A DNA stretch of 64,000 nucleotides, from positions 3,527,249 through 3,591,248 of the forward strand of contig CAXIPT010000001.1 in NCBI GenBank assembly GCA_964030475.1, given 5' to 3'. A program made the position numbers and the translations under genes. The stretch is from Tethya wilhelma (lineage: Eukaryota > Porifera > Demospongiae > Tethyida > Tethyidae). Position 1 is the stretch's first letter, and the number at the start of each line of letters is the position of its first letter. The notes beneath the pieces are model-generated. The model did not search any database, was not told the DNA's origin, and worked only from the letters and a program-made list of their open reading frames with translations. Below, one piece after another: positions 48,608-60,344 of this stretch.

Positions 48608-50051
48608 TCATCCCATATTCTTCCTGTTACCCCATCCTCTTCGATGATCTGCAGTGAAACCAGATTATTTTTCATGACACTCTGTGCCAAGCAGCATATT
48701 GTGTGTGTAGAATTGCTCTCACCATCTTTGTAGTCATCAAAGTCTCTTGCTTTCTTCAAGGACTCCTCACTCTCTTCATCTTCCTCCATCTTTTCAACCT
48801 CTTCTTCATCGTCAGGAACTCGTGACTTGGGAGCTTTAGACTTCTCTCTATGTTCAGTGAAGATCACTTGAGACTACAATACAGAGATGGCTCACATTTA
48901 ACACCTACCTTTTGTGCTGTTCCACTTGTTCCTCATATTGCTGTTGATAGAACTCCTCTAAAGACACTGTTGGCAGACTAGGATATCCAGCTCCAAACAC
49001 CTTGTTCTACACAGTGATTGGCTCTTGTCAACCCAACACGACAATGTGTTACTGATATTCTCACTTGTATCATGTCTCTTGTGATGACCACTGGTTTCAT
49101 GGGTTGTCTAGGGGGTGGAGGGGCGGCCTCTGGAGGACCACCACGCCCTCTCATGGTCTCAAGAATCTCCACCTCCTGGTCTATTGAGAGGACACTGTCC
49201 TGACATTTGAACACCCAGGTCTTCAGCAGTGTGATGAAGTGTTCTCTGACTAGTTCTTCATCTCTGTGCTCTGGGGAAGAGTTCAATTGCTCTGTAAGCT
49301 CCTGTAATTAGTGGCATTAATTTTGTGAGCATTTATAGAGGGGGAAAATTGTCTATAGACCTTTAGTTTCTTTTCAAGTTGTTTTTGTGCTTTAAATCTA
49401 GCAATTTTGGCTGTCCTTTCAGCAGACATTTGTTCTAACGTTTTCTTTGTTGGTGCACTTGCTCCACTTGCTACTGGATCTCTCTGAGGTACATCCTTGT
49501 GTGTGTGTGTGTGTGTGTGTGTGTAGGTTGGAGTATGTGCATGTAGTGGGCTGTGGGAATAGAAATTACATCAGCAGTGATAGCGTAAGCCTTGCATCGT
49601 TGTAAGTAATCCACACAATAGACTCTAGCTTTGGAGATGGTCTCTAGTCTGTCCCCTTCAGAGAGCTGGAGGGTTAGGTCACCAAGCAATGCTGGCAGCA
49701 GGAGAAACCTACATACATAAACATACCCTCAACTCCTTCATGAAGGCGAATGTATTACTATAAAATTTTGTAATGCTCACTTCAGGTCAGCAGTTGCAAC
49801 TTCTTCCATTGTTTCATTGCTACTGAACAAGAAGAGATCATTAGCTTGATGTGTGGCCTTCTCAAGAGTATCAATGGCTTTAGAAACTTTTACCTGCATA
49901 ATTTATTCACAAACCAATTGCCAAACTGAGTTTATAATTTGTTGGAGAGTAATACCTTGCTTTCATCTGTGGAATATTCTCCATTTTCAACCTTCTTCTG
50001 TATTTCCCATCCTGTAGAGAATAAATCTTGCAAAGAACTTTGTTCTGCCAT
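48608..50051 (-). CDS. IGBP1: Immunoglobulin-binding protein 1 / alpha4 (TAP42 family)
   Basis: Binds and protects free catalytic subunits of PP2A, PP4 and PP6. ATG at 50051 (MAEQSSLQDLFSTGWEIQKK). The TPR-like helical domain continues with KAIDTLEKATHQANDLFLFS, FLLLPALLGDLTLQ and YCVDYLQRCKAYAI. Then come SAERTAKIARFKAQKQLEKK, EHFITLLKTWVFKCQDSVLS and IDQEVEILE. The C-terminal signature PMKPVVITRDMIQ, KVFGAGYPSLPTVSLEEFY, the acidic DDEEEVEKMEEDEESEE stretch and HRRGWGNRKNMG then stop match the family end exactly. About 330 residues in eight exons. Divergent from CHMP5. Confidence 0.94.
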
Positions 50052-50465
50052 GAAGTTTGCTTGATATAAATTGAGCATTCAAAGGGTTAAAAAAAAAACA
50101 AAAAAACCACCGGTGCACCACAGCTTGCAATTACGTCATCGCCAAAACTATGACATCATCCATATTAGCATTTTAGTTCCGATATGACAATCACATGATC
50201 ATACAGTCACATCATATCAACACACCAACGCTGTGGAGTCATTCTATTTCAACAGGATAGCCGAAGACAACTAGACAACTATACCAGTCAGGTAAGAGAC
50301 CAGAGAGATATCCTTCATGAGTGTCTGTAGTGTATGAATTTTGCCAAGCAGTTGAATTTGTAGAATAGTAAAAATTATGTTGGTTTGGTACAGGGTCACT
50401 GCATTTTATAAAATAATTAATTATAGTTTTGTCTTTTTCTTGCTGTGCTCTAGAACATTGACAAA
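50052..50465. promoter_or_regulatory. Bidirectional promoter IGBP1 / CHMP5
   Basis: 414 bp. ATTACGTCATCG at about 50131-50142 resembles a CRE/ATF site, and TATGACATCATC follows 20 bp on. No CACGTG or TGCGCATG. Confidence 0.4.
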
Positions 50466-51648
50466 ATGAACCGTTTGCTTGGTGGTGGAAAGAAGAAGGC
50501 TCCCCCTCCTAACTTGACAGATGCTATCTCAAGTGTGGACAGTCGTGGAGAGTCCGTTGAGAAGAAAATTGCCAAGTTGGATTTGGAGCTCAAGAAGTAC
50601 AAAGACCAGATGAAAAGGATGAGAGATGGGCCATCAAAGGTAAGGTGACACATACGTTCACAGTATACCTGAAGGGCTTTGTTGTGAATACTATAACCAC
50701 GTTGTAAAATTTAATTGTAAGTCATCGTAATTATACAGTATCATTAGCCTTGTACCCAGGCTTCTCTGGGTACTAAGCTATATTGTCCTGATAGTTACTA
50801 CTGCATGCAGCTGATACTTTGGCCCTCAGTCTTTTACTCTTATTATGGATGTTGGAATTTGGAACTGACATTATTACCTGTGTATCATGTGATTGTTTAT
50901 GATGCTCTCTCCACAATAGAACATGGTCAAGCAGAGAGCAATGAGAGTGTTGAAACAGAAGAAAATGTATGAAGGTCAGTTGGAAGGATTACGAAACCAA
51001 TCGTTCAACATGGAACAGGCAAACTTTGGCATTCAACAACTAAAGGACACAAAGACAACGGTGGATGCCATGAAGCTTGGAGTCAAGGAAATGAAGAAAG
51101 AATACAAGAAAGTCAACATTGACAAGATTGAAGTGAGTCTAAAGCTCTCTAATTGATTCAGGATGTGGAACTGGTTTAGATATATTATGTTATGTATATT
51201 GTAGGATGTTCAAGACCAAATGGAGGACATGTTGGAACAGACCAATGAAATCATGGATGTTCTTGGAAGACCATATGGCCTACCAGATGATGTAGATGAA
51301 GATGACTTAGAAGCAGGTACAATGTTGTCACCATTCTTTAATAGAGGAGACAAGGACACAATGATAGCAGCTTTTGTACCATCATAGCATAATGCTTAAT
51401 ACTGTTAAATCTTTCCAAATGCAGAACTGGAAGCTCTTGGTGATGACTTTTTAGCTGAGGATGATTCATCGTACCTTGATGCTGTTGAAGCTCCAGATCC
51501 TCCAACAAGTCTACCCAATGAGAGGAGTAGAGAGAGGGTAAGTCTGGTGGTTCACTATGTATGGCTGTATCAGTCTTTATCATGACACATTTTTGTTTAG
51601 GATGGAGTCAAGTTAGATGAATTCGGATTGCCTGAGCTTCCCAATTAA
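50466..51648 (+). CDS. CHMP5: Charged multivesicular body protein 5
   Basis: ESCRT-III-associated protein; it binds LIP5 and regulates VPS4 in multivesicular body sorting. ATG 50466 ([20 protein letters not shown]). Basic N-terminal helices [20 protein letters not shown] and [20 protein letters not shown] are followed by the Snf7 core [20 protein letters not shown] and the acidic C-terminal half ([20 protein letters not shown]), ending FGLPELPN. About 220 residues, the usual length. Five exons. A 36-bp TAGCC-type palindrome (50745-50780) lies in intron 1. Confidence 0.95.
50745..50780. mobile_element. Short TAGCC-type palindrome in CHMP5 intron
   Basis: TAGCCTTGTACCCAGG...TGGGTACTAAGCTA, arms imperfect. 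Probably a deletion remnant of the TAGCCTC MITE family. No target duplication seen. Confidence 0.5.
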
Positions 51649-51979
51649 AGCACACAATGATTTCTTTTGAACACATCTATTTACATTGTACGACTTGTGA
51701 TGTATGTAAAAAAAATCCCAGTATGTGTTACAGTATAATGTATCATCATACATGCATAGTGTTTACATTGTAGCCTAAGTTCAACTCTGTGTATAATATG
51801 TTACTTTGTCACGATAAATATTATAATGATCAAGATGTAAGTTGAGTATGTTACAACTCGATGACCACTACATACAGGCATTACAATATCCAGTCACAAA
51901 GTATGTACATGTGTCCCTATTTTCTATGACACAACAGCTGAAACAAGTACCTTACATGGACCAACGTTAACACTACTCT

Positions 51980-52855
51980 TCAAAACTTGGGCCTCTCATC
52001 TTTTAGCTTGCTGTAATCGTATGCTTTGATGAACTACAACAAACAAAAATTCATAACATACATAATTCGAGAGAGTAAGAACAAATTGAAACATGGATGG
52101 ATTCAAGGTTAAATCTTCACTGTTACACACTCAACCAGGTTGTTCCCAGGCTCTTCACTGACACACACACAAGGCTAGGCTCTTCACACATGCTCATCAT
52201 GATGTAACTATCTCAATATAATATTCTAAGCCACTGTTTTTTTACTAAAATAAAAAGCTTGATGTTTGGTAACATTTTTTCCTAGACCTCAAAATTGCAA
52301 AACCTTTGCATACTAGCTTCGTATATTACACATTAATTTGTCAACAAAAAATCTACATGTCATAAACATCATTTACTTCTATATAATTATGATAAAGTTC
52401 CTTTAAGAACATACCTTGGTCTGTTCGTCAGGTTTAACTTTCAACCAGGGATGTTGGTTGTTCTTGCGATCAAATCTGAGGCAAATATTACATCACATAA
52501 TGACAGATTGATACAGCACAATTCATGTAGTACAACTTACGATATATCTGAATGATAAATACTTGTTCTCAGGATAGCAACAGTAGCAAAGCTTGCCCCA
52601 AGTATAGTGATTGCAAACACAGGCAATACCTATAGAAACAAGGGAGTAGTAAATCCACAAATTCAAGCTCAACACATCTTGCTCAAAAAAGAATCATATT
52701 ACTAAAGTTTCAAAGGTTGTAAAGCCTAAAAAACAAAAGCCCCCATCAGAACTTGGTCTTATTGAACTTTGAGTTAATAAACACCGTTTTACCCCTTGAA
52801 CTCGAGCTAAACTTACAGCCGGATGTTGTCTAACTTGTTTAAGAATATAAGACAT
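51980..52855 (-). CDS. NDUFA4: NDUFA4-type cytochrome oxidase subunit
   Basis: Four exons, 80 residues. MSYILKQVRQHPAVLPVFAI opens with an inner-membrane helix (TILGASFATVAILRTSI). It is followed by FDRKNNQHPWLKVKPDEQTK and the family-typical C-terminus YDYSKLKDERPKF. NDUFA4, first assigned to complex I, is a peripheral subunit of complex IV. Length and ends match vertebrate NDUFA4 (81 residues). It pairs head to head with PPCS across 137 bp. Confidence 0.93.
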
Positions 52856-52992
52856 CTTGTTTGCCTTCTAAAATGTCGATAAACACTCGCTCTTGATGGA
52901 GAATGGTGAACTCTGGCTCAGGAGTAAAGACGTTTTGAGTACCCGTGACATGCACGTGATCAGGGAAACCATGTTTGCACTTTGAACTTTAG
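52856..52992. promoter_or_regulatory. Bidirectional promoter NDUFA4 / PPCS
   Basis: 137 bp. CACGTG at 52953-52958 within ATGCACGTGATCA, a 13-mer that recurs in reverse orientation in the CEP70 promoter. Confidence 0.6.
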
Positions 52993-54388
52993 ATGGAGTC
53001 TTGTGAAGAGTTCTTCAAATCTACCTCTTCTCCAGAGGACCTGTCAGCAGTTGCTGAAACCTGTGACCAATTCATAGCCAAACACAAAGCCAGAAGACCT
53101 GTTGTTTTGATAACCGTAAGTTTATTGCATTCATGCAACACTGTGGTATCATTGTAGCTCTTTCAATTTTTTTTCCTTCCCAGTCAGGTGGTACAACCGT
53201 TCCTTTAGAAAAGAATACTGTTCGATATCTTGATAACTTTAGCACTGGAAGACGAGGTGCAACCTCAGCTGAGTATCCTAATACTCTGTCTATAGTTCAA
53301 GTAGTTTGCTGCAGATACTCTGTTGTTTGTCTTAATAATTTATTGTAACAGACACTTCATTTCTGGAGGCTATGCGGTGATATTTCTACACAGGAATTCC
53401 TCTCTAAAGCCATTCCAGACTACCTTCACCTGTGAAAGCTTTCTTGAGTGGCTTACACTAGATGAAAAGGGGGAACCTAAAAGTAAAAAAGAAAACCCCT
53501 CTTATCTATGATCATTTCTTATCACCGATTCTCTTTCACACACATATATACATACATATATAGTTTCAGTACCCGAGAGTTACAGAGCAAGTGTAGCATC
53601 CATCACTGAGAAGTATCAACAAGTGAAGCGTGATGACTCCCTGTTGATGATGGCCTATACCACTGTATCTCAATATTTGTTCTATTTGAGAGAGATAGCA
53701 ACTCTACTTAGGCCATTGGAGTCTCGAGCAATGATCTATCTTGCAGCAGCTGTTTCAGATTTTTATGTAAAAGAGGCACACTTAGTAAGATGTGCATTGT
53801 GATATATTTATGGCATGTAGGCAATGACATTTCCATTTATATCATCTCTCATTCACAGGCTGAGCACAAAATACAGTCATCTGGCCGTTTGGAAATCAAC
53901 TTTAGTCATACTCCTAAAATGCTACTTCTTCTTACTTCGAAGTGGGCCCCAAAAGCATATGTTGTCACATTCAAGGTACAGGATTGCTTCTGTATTATAA
54001 TATTTCAATCATAACTAGTACGATATACAACTCTGCCAACAGCTTGAAACGGATGCATCTTTGTTGTTACCTCATGCTAAAGCTGCACTACGAAAATATC
54101 ACCATCAGGTAAATTATTAAATACTAATTTTATTGAATTGCTATTTTAGTGTTCCTTCCCTGGATCACACTCTTTGCACAGATTGTGGTTGCAAATCTGT
54201 TAGGAAAACACCGGAGTGAGGTGACCATGGTACCTGGTGAAGATATTCTCTCTCCTCAAGACAATGATGACTGCACTAGTTTCACGATGGAATTGAAAAT
54301 ATCCCAGGATGAATTGTTGAATGGAAAAAACATTGAAGAGTTAATTGTAAAGAATTTGATTGATAGACATAGCAAATTTTCAGTGTAA
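52993..54388 (+). CDS. PPCS: Phosphopantothenate-cysteine ligase
   Basis: Second step of coenzyme A synthesis from phosphopantothenate: ligation of cysteine using ATP. ATG 52993 ([18 protein letters not shown]). Key segments are [106 protein letters not shown] and [17 protein letters not shown]. Ends KFSV. The GG and AAAVSDFY motifs are the nucleotide and substrate sites of the eukaryotic enzyme. About 310 residues, as expected. Confidence 0.95.
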
Positions 54389-54508
54389 CTGTCATAGTGG
54401 TTCATCTCTGCATTAATTTCAGAGTTTGCAATAATCATGTTTTAATTTTGTGGGAGGAGTTAATTTATGATCACGTGCATTTGCATGCAAAATTAAATTT
54501 CTGGCGGG

Positions 54509-54516
54509 TATAAAAG
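54509..54516 (+). promoter_or_regulatory. TATA box upstream of CEP70-like gene
   Basis: TATAAAAG sits only 26 bp before the annotated ATG at 54535. An E-box CACGTG is at 54472-54477. If the TATA box sets transcription about 30 bp downstream, the first ATG would lie at or before the mRNA start and a later ATG would be used. Confidence 0.45.
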
Positions 54517-54534
54517 TTCAGCTGGAGCTGCAAA

Positions 54535-56777
54535 ATGATTTCTCCATCCACTCCCAGTACTCATGCTCACAATGACACTGTGGCCTCAGAGTCACCAACT
54601 GACAGAGTTGAGAAACTACTAAAGAAGTATAAGGTATTTCAACAAGGCTACTACAAAATATTCTGTCTTTACTCCTGACCATCCACTCTACTGACTCAAG
54701 TCTCAAAAAGCTGCTGCCAGTAACAGGCACAAAGAAACTGATGAACCTAACAATTTATATGTGAGTAAATTTATTGTGCTACATTTTAATAACATTCTAA
54801 AGGGGTTCATTTGTATTAATAAAATCCAGTCAAAAGAGCTGGACTTATGGAATGTCCTAAATGATGAGCTTCAGGCTGAAGGATTCAAGACAGTACTGTT
54901 CACTAGGCCCACTGCTTCTCAAGATGGTATGGTTCAATATAATATGAGACTACATTGTTTATAACCTATTGTCATTCACAGCCGGCTGTATTATGCTGAG
55001 TCTCTCATCAAGTGTTGCACTTAGGGATACCATCCACTGTCTTCTTGAAGAGAAAAAACAGAAAAAATCTGTCCTACAAGACTTGCCCAGCTCCAGTACA
55101 CCCCACACACCTCGTGTTTCTTTCCAACTACCAGAATCGCCAAGCAATGAAGACACTTCCTCTACACAAAGCTCTGGCTCAATCACTCAGCATCTTCAAT
55201 CACAACTTGCCAAACTCAAGTATGAGAATGCAAGACTGAAAGTTGACCTGCAAAACAGGTGAGTGGATTTCACCATAGCTATAATTCAAAGTGAATACTA
55301 CCTTACCTATAGACCCGAGCTACATGAGATGCACAGATATCACAAGGTGGCCCAGGAGCTGGAGAAAGAGTTTGAGGAAACCAAGTAATAAGTTTGTTGT
55401 AAGTTTCTAGTTGGTGGTAGTAGGTCAAATGCTAGGTTTCTACATACAGGAGCTTGCTTTCACTAGAACAAGAAGACTTATTGCAATCTCAAAAACATGT
55501 CAAGGTAGAATATAATGTGTACCTGCTTGTAAGAATAAATAATGATTGTTGTTTGACTACTACAGCAAGCATGTTCATTACTGCAAGTGTCTACTAGTGA
55601 AGAGATGCTGCCCAGGCTGTGTGAGATGGTTGATGGAAGAAAACAACTAGAAAAGGTATTGCTTTGTTGTGTTGTCTCATTGCTTTAGCTGTCACATACC
55701 TCTTCCCTGTTTCTAGTGGCTAACCAGTGTTGTTAGTATTGTGAGCCCAACCAGCAGTGGTAAGAAGAGAACCAGTTCCTCTAGAACCAGTGATATTACC
55801 ACAAGGCATGACATATGGTGTGGAATCACATGGGATCAGGTGATTCTAACGCTACAAGAATGGAAAGAACATCTCAGAGGTTTAAAAGTGAGCCCAACCT
55901 GTTTGTATTACCAGACTCACTAAAGCCTAACTACAGGAATTGGAGGAAGCGGTGTCTGATGTGTATCTTCACCTTGAGCTATCATCATGCAAGGATGGCG
56001 AGAGAGAGACGTTTGATGTCAGTGATAGTGATGGTGGGTTGACATGTATGGAGATGGCTAAACTGCTAAGGAATTGGCTTGTTGGGAAGGGACATCTCAA
56101 GGTAAGCACATTAAAATATTTTCTGCAATGGTTCATTTTACAATTGTTTTCAATTGTTCTACAAGCATGCCAGTTCAAAATTATTAATGGAAATGGTCAG
56201 ACACTTTCAGCATTTGTTTGGGGTTTCTAAACTAAGTGGTGTCTACCCTGCCATGAGCAGAGTTTACCAACAGCTAGAAGAGAGCAAGAACATCATAAAA
56301 CACTTAAAATGCTCCCTCCACCTTGGTACGTCTTTCAGATATAGATCGGTATAAGAGCACCAGTGATCACGCCACAGTTATTTCCTACAGATAAGGACAG
56401 CTCCAACCATCAGTTGATGTCAACAGTGGAATACTTAGCAGCTGGAAAGAATGGGGAACTACTAATGGCTATTCACAAGGACTTTGGTTCAATGGACACA
56501 TGGGAGTGAGTTTGATCAGTACCTCAAATATTCAATATTAGACCATTCTATTTTTGTACATGATGCAGAGTTGTTGAGAAGCTACACTTATGCAAAGAAT
56601 TCTTTCCAGCATTTCAAACAGTCACCACACAACTGCTGGACATGCTTGGTAAGGGATCAACTATTATTTTAAAAGAAGACAAGCAGAGAGATTAAGAAGT
56701 ACCTGTGTATATACCAATCAGGTGTGGAGTCTCTCGGTGGTATTGTTCCTGCTGTTCAAGATTTGCTAGGCCTATAG
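54535..56777 (+). CDS. CEP70: CEP70-like centrosomal protein
   Basis: Coiled-coil centrosome protein that binds gamma-tubulin and supports microtubule organisation and cilia. Segments in order: ELDLWNVLNDELQAEGFKTV near the N-terminus (like human EWESINVLLMMHGLK), LRDTIHCLLEEKKQKK, a Ser/Thr/Pro linker, coiled coil HLQSQLAKLKYENARLKVDL, then ELHEMHRYHKVAQELEKEFE. The strongly conserved C-terminus is MVRHFQHLFGVSKLSGVYPA, MSRVYQQLEESKNIIKHLK, EFFPAFQTVTTQLLDMLGVE and GGIVPAVQDLLGL. That C-terminus is diagnostic for CEP70. About 11-12 exons. The start is uncertain because of a TATA box 26 bp upstream; MISPSTPSTHAHNDTV is weakly conserved. Confidence 0.85.
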
Positions 56778-56889
56778 ATAACAACTGAACAGTGAACACT
56801 TGTATCGTTATCAAGAGGGTCGGTGATCATGTTCAAAGTCAGTGTATGTATGATTACAAATTATCACATCAGCTATCACAACTTTTACT

Positions 56890-57346
56890 TTATGGTGAAC
56901 TATTGTTTCTCGGTAGTTCTAGTCCAACCAATCTCGCACTTTCTTCAACAGATCTCTCACCTTTAGCTTGATACAGTGCCAATAGTTCCTGCAGAATACA
57001 CACATGCATGTGACTGACAGTTGGGAGTGCACCATGGGCCATAGACTCATGTATTTTAGAGTGTCTTTAATAATAGATGATAATGCTCACTCTGTGTCTT
57101 CTTGAAGACTCAATGTAATAAAGATAAGTGCTTAAGAGTTTCTGTTGTTGCTCAATCAATTTGACGTCTTTGCATGTGCCATGACCCCTAACTTCACCAG
57201 CAATATATTGCCAGGTCTGGTTGTTTTTGCCCTACAAAATAGAGTAAATGTTACTCTTGAGATAATGTATTCAAATGGGAACATACCACTCCGTCTGACC
57301 TCCCCAGCTCCCTGAGGATTCTTCTACAAATGTGCAACGTCTTCAT
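56890..57346 (-). CDS. FMC1: FMC1 ATP synthase assembly factor
   Basis: Three exons, about 108 residues. ATG 57346 gives MKTLHICRRILRELGRSDGV, a LYR-like N-terminus. The middle exon is QTWQYIAGEVRGHGTCKDVK, LIEQQQKLLSTYLYYIES. The last exon is LLALYQAKGERSVEESARLV, GLELP before the stop at 56890. KGERSVEESA(R/G)LVGL(K/E)LP is the family signature. FMC1 helps assemble the F1 sector of mitochondrial ATP synthase. It shares a 125-bp promoter with ATP6V1F, a V-type ATPase subunit. Confidence 0.9.
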
Positions 57347-57471
57347 GTCATCTCTGCACTGTCCACGTGGGCAATTAAACTTTGACCCCTAAAATGCTGA
57401 CTTGGTAAGTAGGAGGTCACAAGACTCTGGTTTTGCATCACCCACTGACTGTCAACGGCTACAATTTGAAG
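57347..57471. promoter_or_regulatory. Bidirectional promoter FMC1 / ATP6V1F
   Basis: 125 bp, the shortest divergent interval here. CACGTG at 57364-57369. V-ATPase subunits are classic TFEB (CLEAR) targets in mammals, so the E-box is suggestive. Confidence 0.6.
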
Positions 57472-58964
57472 ATGGCTGTGGATTTCTCTGTAAAGTCTGG
57501 TAAAATATTAGCTCTGATTGGAGACGAGGTTTGTTCTTTACTTTAATCAGTACCTTTAGTTGTGGTCTTGAACTTGATGTGAAAATACAGGACACTTGTA
57601 CTGGGTTTCTCTTGGGAGGTATTGGAGAGATCAACAACAAGAGACAAGCAAACTTTTTGGTAGTGGATAAAGGTAGGTATAACTGTCACTATACAGTGAG
57701 AGCACTAGAGTGTGGGGTTGCATTGTTTTGAAATGTGAAAATGAGTGGGACTAGAAGCTGATCTGTTGGTTGCAGGGAGTCAAGCAAGCCCAGACTAGGT
57801 CTACAGATAGAGCTTCTTGTTATGCATTATTGCAAAGGCTGTCAGACTGTTGTGTATATGAGTAGTCACATGATTAGCAATGAATGTAGCCAGTTGTTCG
57901 ATAGTCAATAGGGAGAATGGTCTTGGGATGTTTTGTTACAAGAGAAGCTCCATTGAAAGATTGACAATATGATTGTTTTGTGTCTCTATAGAAACCGCCG
58001 TTAGTGAAATCGAAGAGACGTTTAGAAACTTCACCACACGTTCTGATATCTCAATAATCTTGATCAACCAAAATGTGAGTGCAATATTAATGGGAATTTT
58101 ACAACTTAATCTCCATCTAGAAAAAAATCGAATATTTTTCAAAATTTCAAGCACCATTAGGAAGCACTTGTTCTTTTGACTGCTTTTCCAGCTTCCTACA
58201 CCTTGCCAGTCAAAAGTTAATTACTTTTGGCCCATAATAAAAGTGTTGCATGCATGAATCTCATTATTTCACTTCTGGCAGCATTATCCAGATGGACTTC
58301 AGTATAGATGGAAAATAGAGTAGTAGTTGATGGTTGCTTCTATTTCTTATCAGATTGCTGAGATGATCAGACATCTGTTGGATCACTACGAAAAGCCTAT
58401 TCCAGCAGTGCTAGAGATTCCATCTAAAGACCATCCTTATGATCCTTCAAAGGACTCAATTCTCAGAAGAGCCAAGGTAAGCTAAACCTGTGCCTATTCT
58501 CTGGTGAATCTGCCAGTCTTATAGGCTTGGAGGAGGTATGACAGTAGAGTAGCCTCGTACCCAGGCCACTCCCTCTTTTAGTGTTTTTTTAGTGTGAAAC
58601 ACTAAAAACAGGGAGTGGCCTGGGTACGAGGCTAACAGTAGAGTGTGTCTTTGCTTAGCCAGCATAGAGGTGCCCATGATCAAGTCCTATTGTTGGGGTC
58701 ACATAGAATGCAATCTAACAGGCTTGCCAGCTAAGATGCTCCTTATCAACTGTTATCAACTGTTGTATACCTCCACCACCTAAATAAGTCTGGCCCATTA
58801 CACTGGCTTTTGCAGCAGTTTATTAACTAGTCCTGGATCATGTAATTCTAGACCCTCTCTCTCTCTCTCTCTTACATGTTGAGAGTTAAGATGACGTGCT
58901 TTGTGTTATTAAACTTGAATGTGTTGTTCTGTAGGGTATGTTCAATGCAGATGACTTTCGTTAA
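57472..58964 (+). CDS. ATP6V1F: V-type proton ATPase subunit F
   Basis: Central-stalk subunit of the V1 sector. Five exons, about 118 residues: [99 protein letters not shown], then the tiny last exon GMFNADDFR and stop. All blocks are strongly conserved in eukaryotes. Introns hold an 85-bp MITE with a 9-bp target duplication and a dispersed repeat. Confidence 0.96.
58173..58216. repeat. Dispersed repeat, copy B
   Basis: CTTTTGACTG...CAGTCAAAAG, 10-bp perfect inverted ends, interior as in copy A at 26235-26282. It lies in an ATP6V1F intron. Confidence 0.75.
58550..58634. mobile_element. TAGCCTC-family MITE with 9-bp target duplication
   Basis: 85 bp, nearly a full hairpin: TAGCCTCGTACCCAGG at the left, its exact complement at the right, over about 25 bp plus an inner TTTTAGTGTTT arm. 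Flanked by ACAGTAGAG at 58541-58549 and 58635-58643. A 9-bp duplication is typical of Mutator-like elements. Confidence 0.85.
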
Positions 58965-59101
58965 CAAACTGACAAAAACTGTACTGAGTTTATCATTATG
59001 TTGCATAGTTAGTTTTGTTGTTGTTGACATAGTATATATATTTCAATTTTTGTCACCTACTCTGTGGGGCCGGGGGTGTGTAAGTTATGGATGACTCGTA
59101 A

Positions 59102-59123
59102 TGCGCATGCGCAAAATCACGTG
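59102..59123. promoter_or_regulatory. NRF1-like palindrome plus E-box upstream of NHR-SOCS gene
   Basis: TGCGCATGCGCA at 59102-59113 is the full palindromic NRF1 consensus. CACGTG at 59118-59123 lies 4 bp downstream. The ATG follows at 59197. Confidence 0.65.
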
Positions 59124-59196
59124 TACAAATTTGCTGTTTTCAGCACAGCCAACCTCTGAGCCAGAGCTCCTCTGAGCCAACCAAGCGTCATCTTAG

Positions 59197-60086
59197 ATGG
59201 ATATGACGATGTCATCGAGGTCGTCCTCGTCCTCGTCCTCGACAATCCAATTTGGTTTTTTAAGTTATCCTACAGGACACAACGCCAAGGTGGATCTTGA
59301 TGGAAGATCTGCATGGAGAGCAATTCCGCAAAACGATGATTATGCAGGTGGAATTGTGTATGGCCATCCGTTATCGGGACGCTCCAAGTTTGAAGTAGAA
59401 CTCCTTGGAAGTTCTTACCGTTTTGGTACTTTTAAAATAGGGATTGCTGGTCATGCAGCAGGTAGACCGTATTATATACCGTCTATAGCAGAAACTGCAG
59501 AGTCTCATTTAGTGTGGTTAGGGGATGGAGTCTACGGTGACACTGACTTCATCCCATGCAAGGCCAGAAGATATTCCACTATCGATTTGCATGACTTAAG
59601 ACCAGGTTGCAGAGTTGGATTCAACATTACAAGTGATGGAACACTTCGATTCTCAGTCAACGGCTACAACCAAGGGGTTGCAGCCAGAAATGTTTATAAA
59701 CAAGGATTGGTTATCCGTCCAGTAGTGGATCTTTTTGGAGGTTGTCATGTTCGTATCACCCTAGCATTAACCAGTCAGTTGATTAGTAATCAAATTATAA
59801 TGATTTTGTGCTCCTGACGAATTTTTTAATCCCAAACTGTACGTGTTTGTTTTTGTCAATTGCAGAGATGGGTGTAAACCATGTTTCACTTCAAGACCGT
59901 TGTCTAGAAGTCATATCTGAATCGCTGGTTGCCTCATCAGCCATTTCTACATTGCCAATCCCTACATGGTTCCAAGAGCAGCTAAAATTCTACGTGCCAC
60001 CATCTATACCCAGACTTCCATCACCTCCTAAGCAGGACCACTCAAGGAGGAAGAAATGGTTGAAGATTTTCTTCCGCAGAAGATGA
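59197..60086 (+). CDS. Neuralized-repeat (NHR) and SOCS-box protein, NEURL2-like
   Basis: Two exons joined by a phase-1 intron after LALT. A Ser-rich start (DMTMSSRSSSSSSSTIQFGF) leads into a complete NHR domain at about residues 20-195: HNAKVDLDGRSAWRAIPQND, GGIVYGHPLSGRSKFEVELL, FKIGIAGHAAGR, CRVGFNITSDGTLRFSVNGY and VVDLFGGCHVRITL. A SOCS-box-like segment follows (SLQDRCLEVISESLVASSAI, LPIPTWFQEQLKFY), as in NEURL2/Ozz, which recruits Cullin5-Elongin B/C ubiquitin ligase. The protein ends in a polybasic tail, SRRKKWLKIFFRRR. Probably a substrate receptor. About 270 residues. NHR plus SOCS separates it from NEURL1, which carries a RING. Confidence 0.8.
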
Positions 60087-60344
60087 TGCCCCAAATTAGA
60101 AAATTACTGTATCTTATCTTGTCTTATCTGTATCGTATCTTGTCACTTATTAGTCTTTTGTAAAAAAATCATAATATTTTATTGTGCTTTGTTTGCTTTT
60201 TATTCAGAAATATATAGGAAAAAATGTTTAAGCTTCAATGTGTAATAATCTCTGTACCTAGTGACCATGAGGCAGTGCTTGTGGAAACAGTTAGTGTAGT
60301 AACAATGTACCACAAATCCCACAAAACCACATCAACTAAATAGC

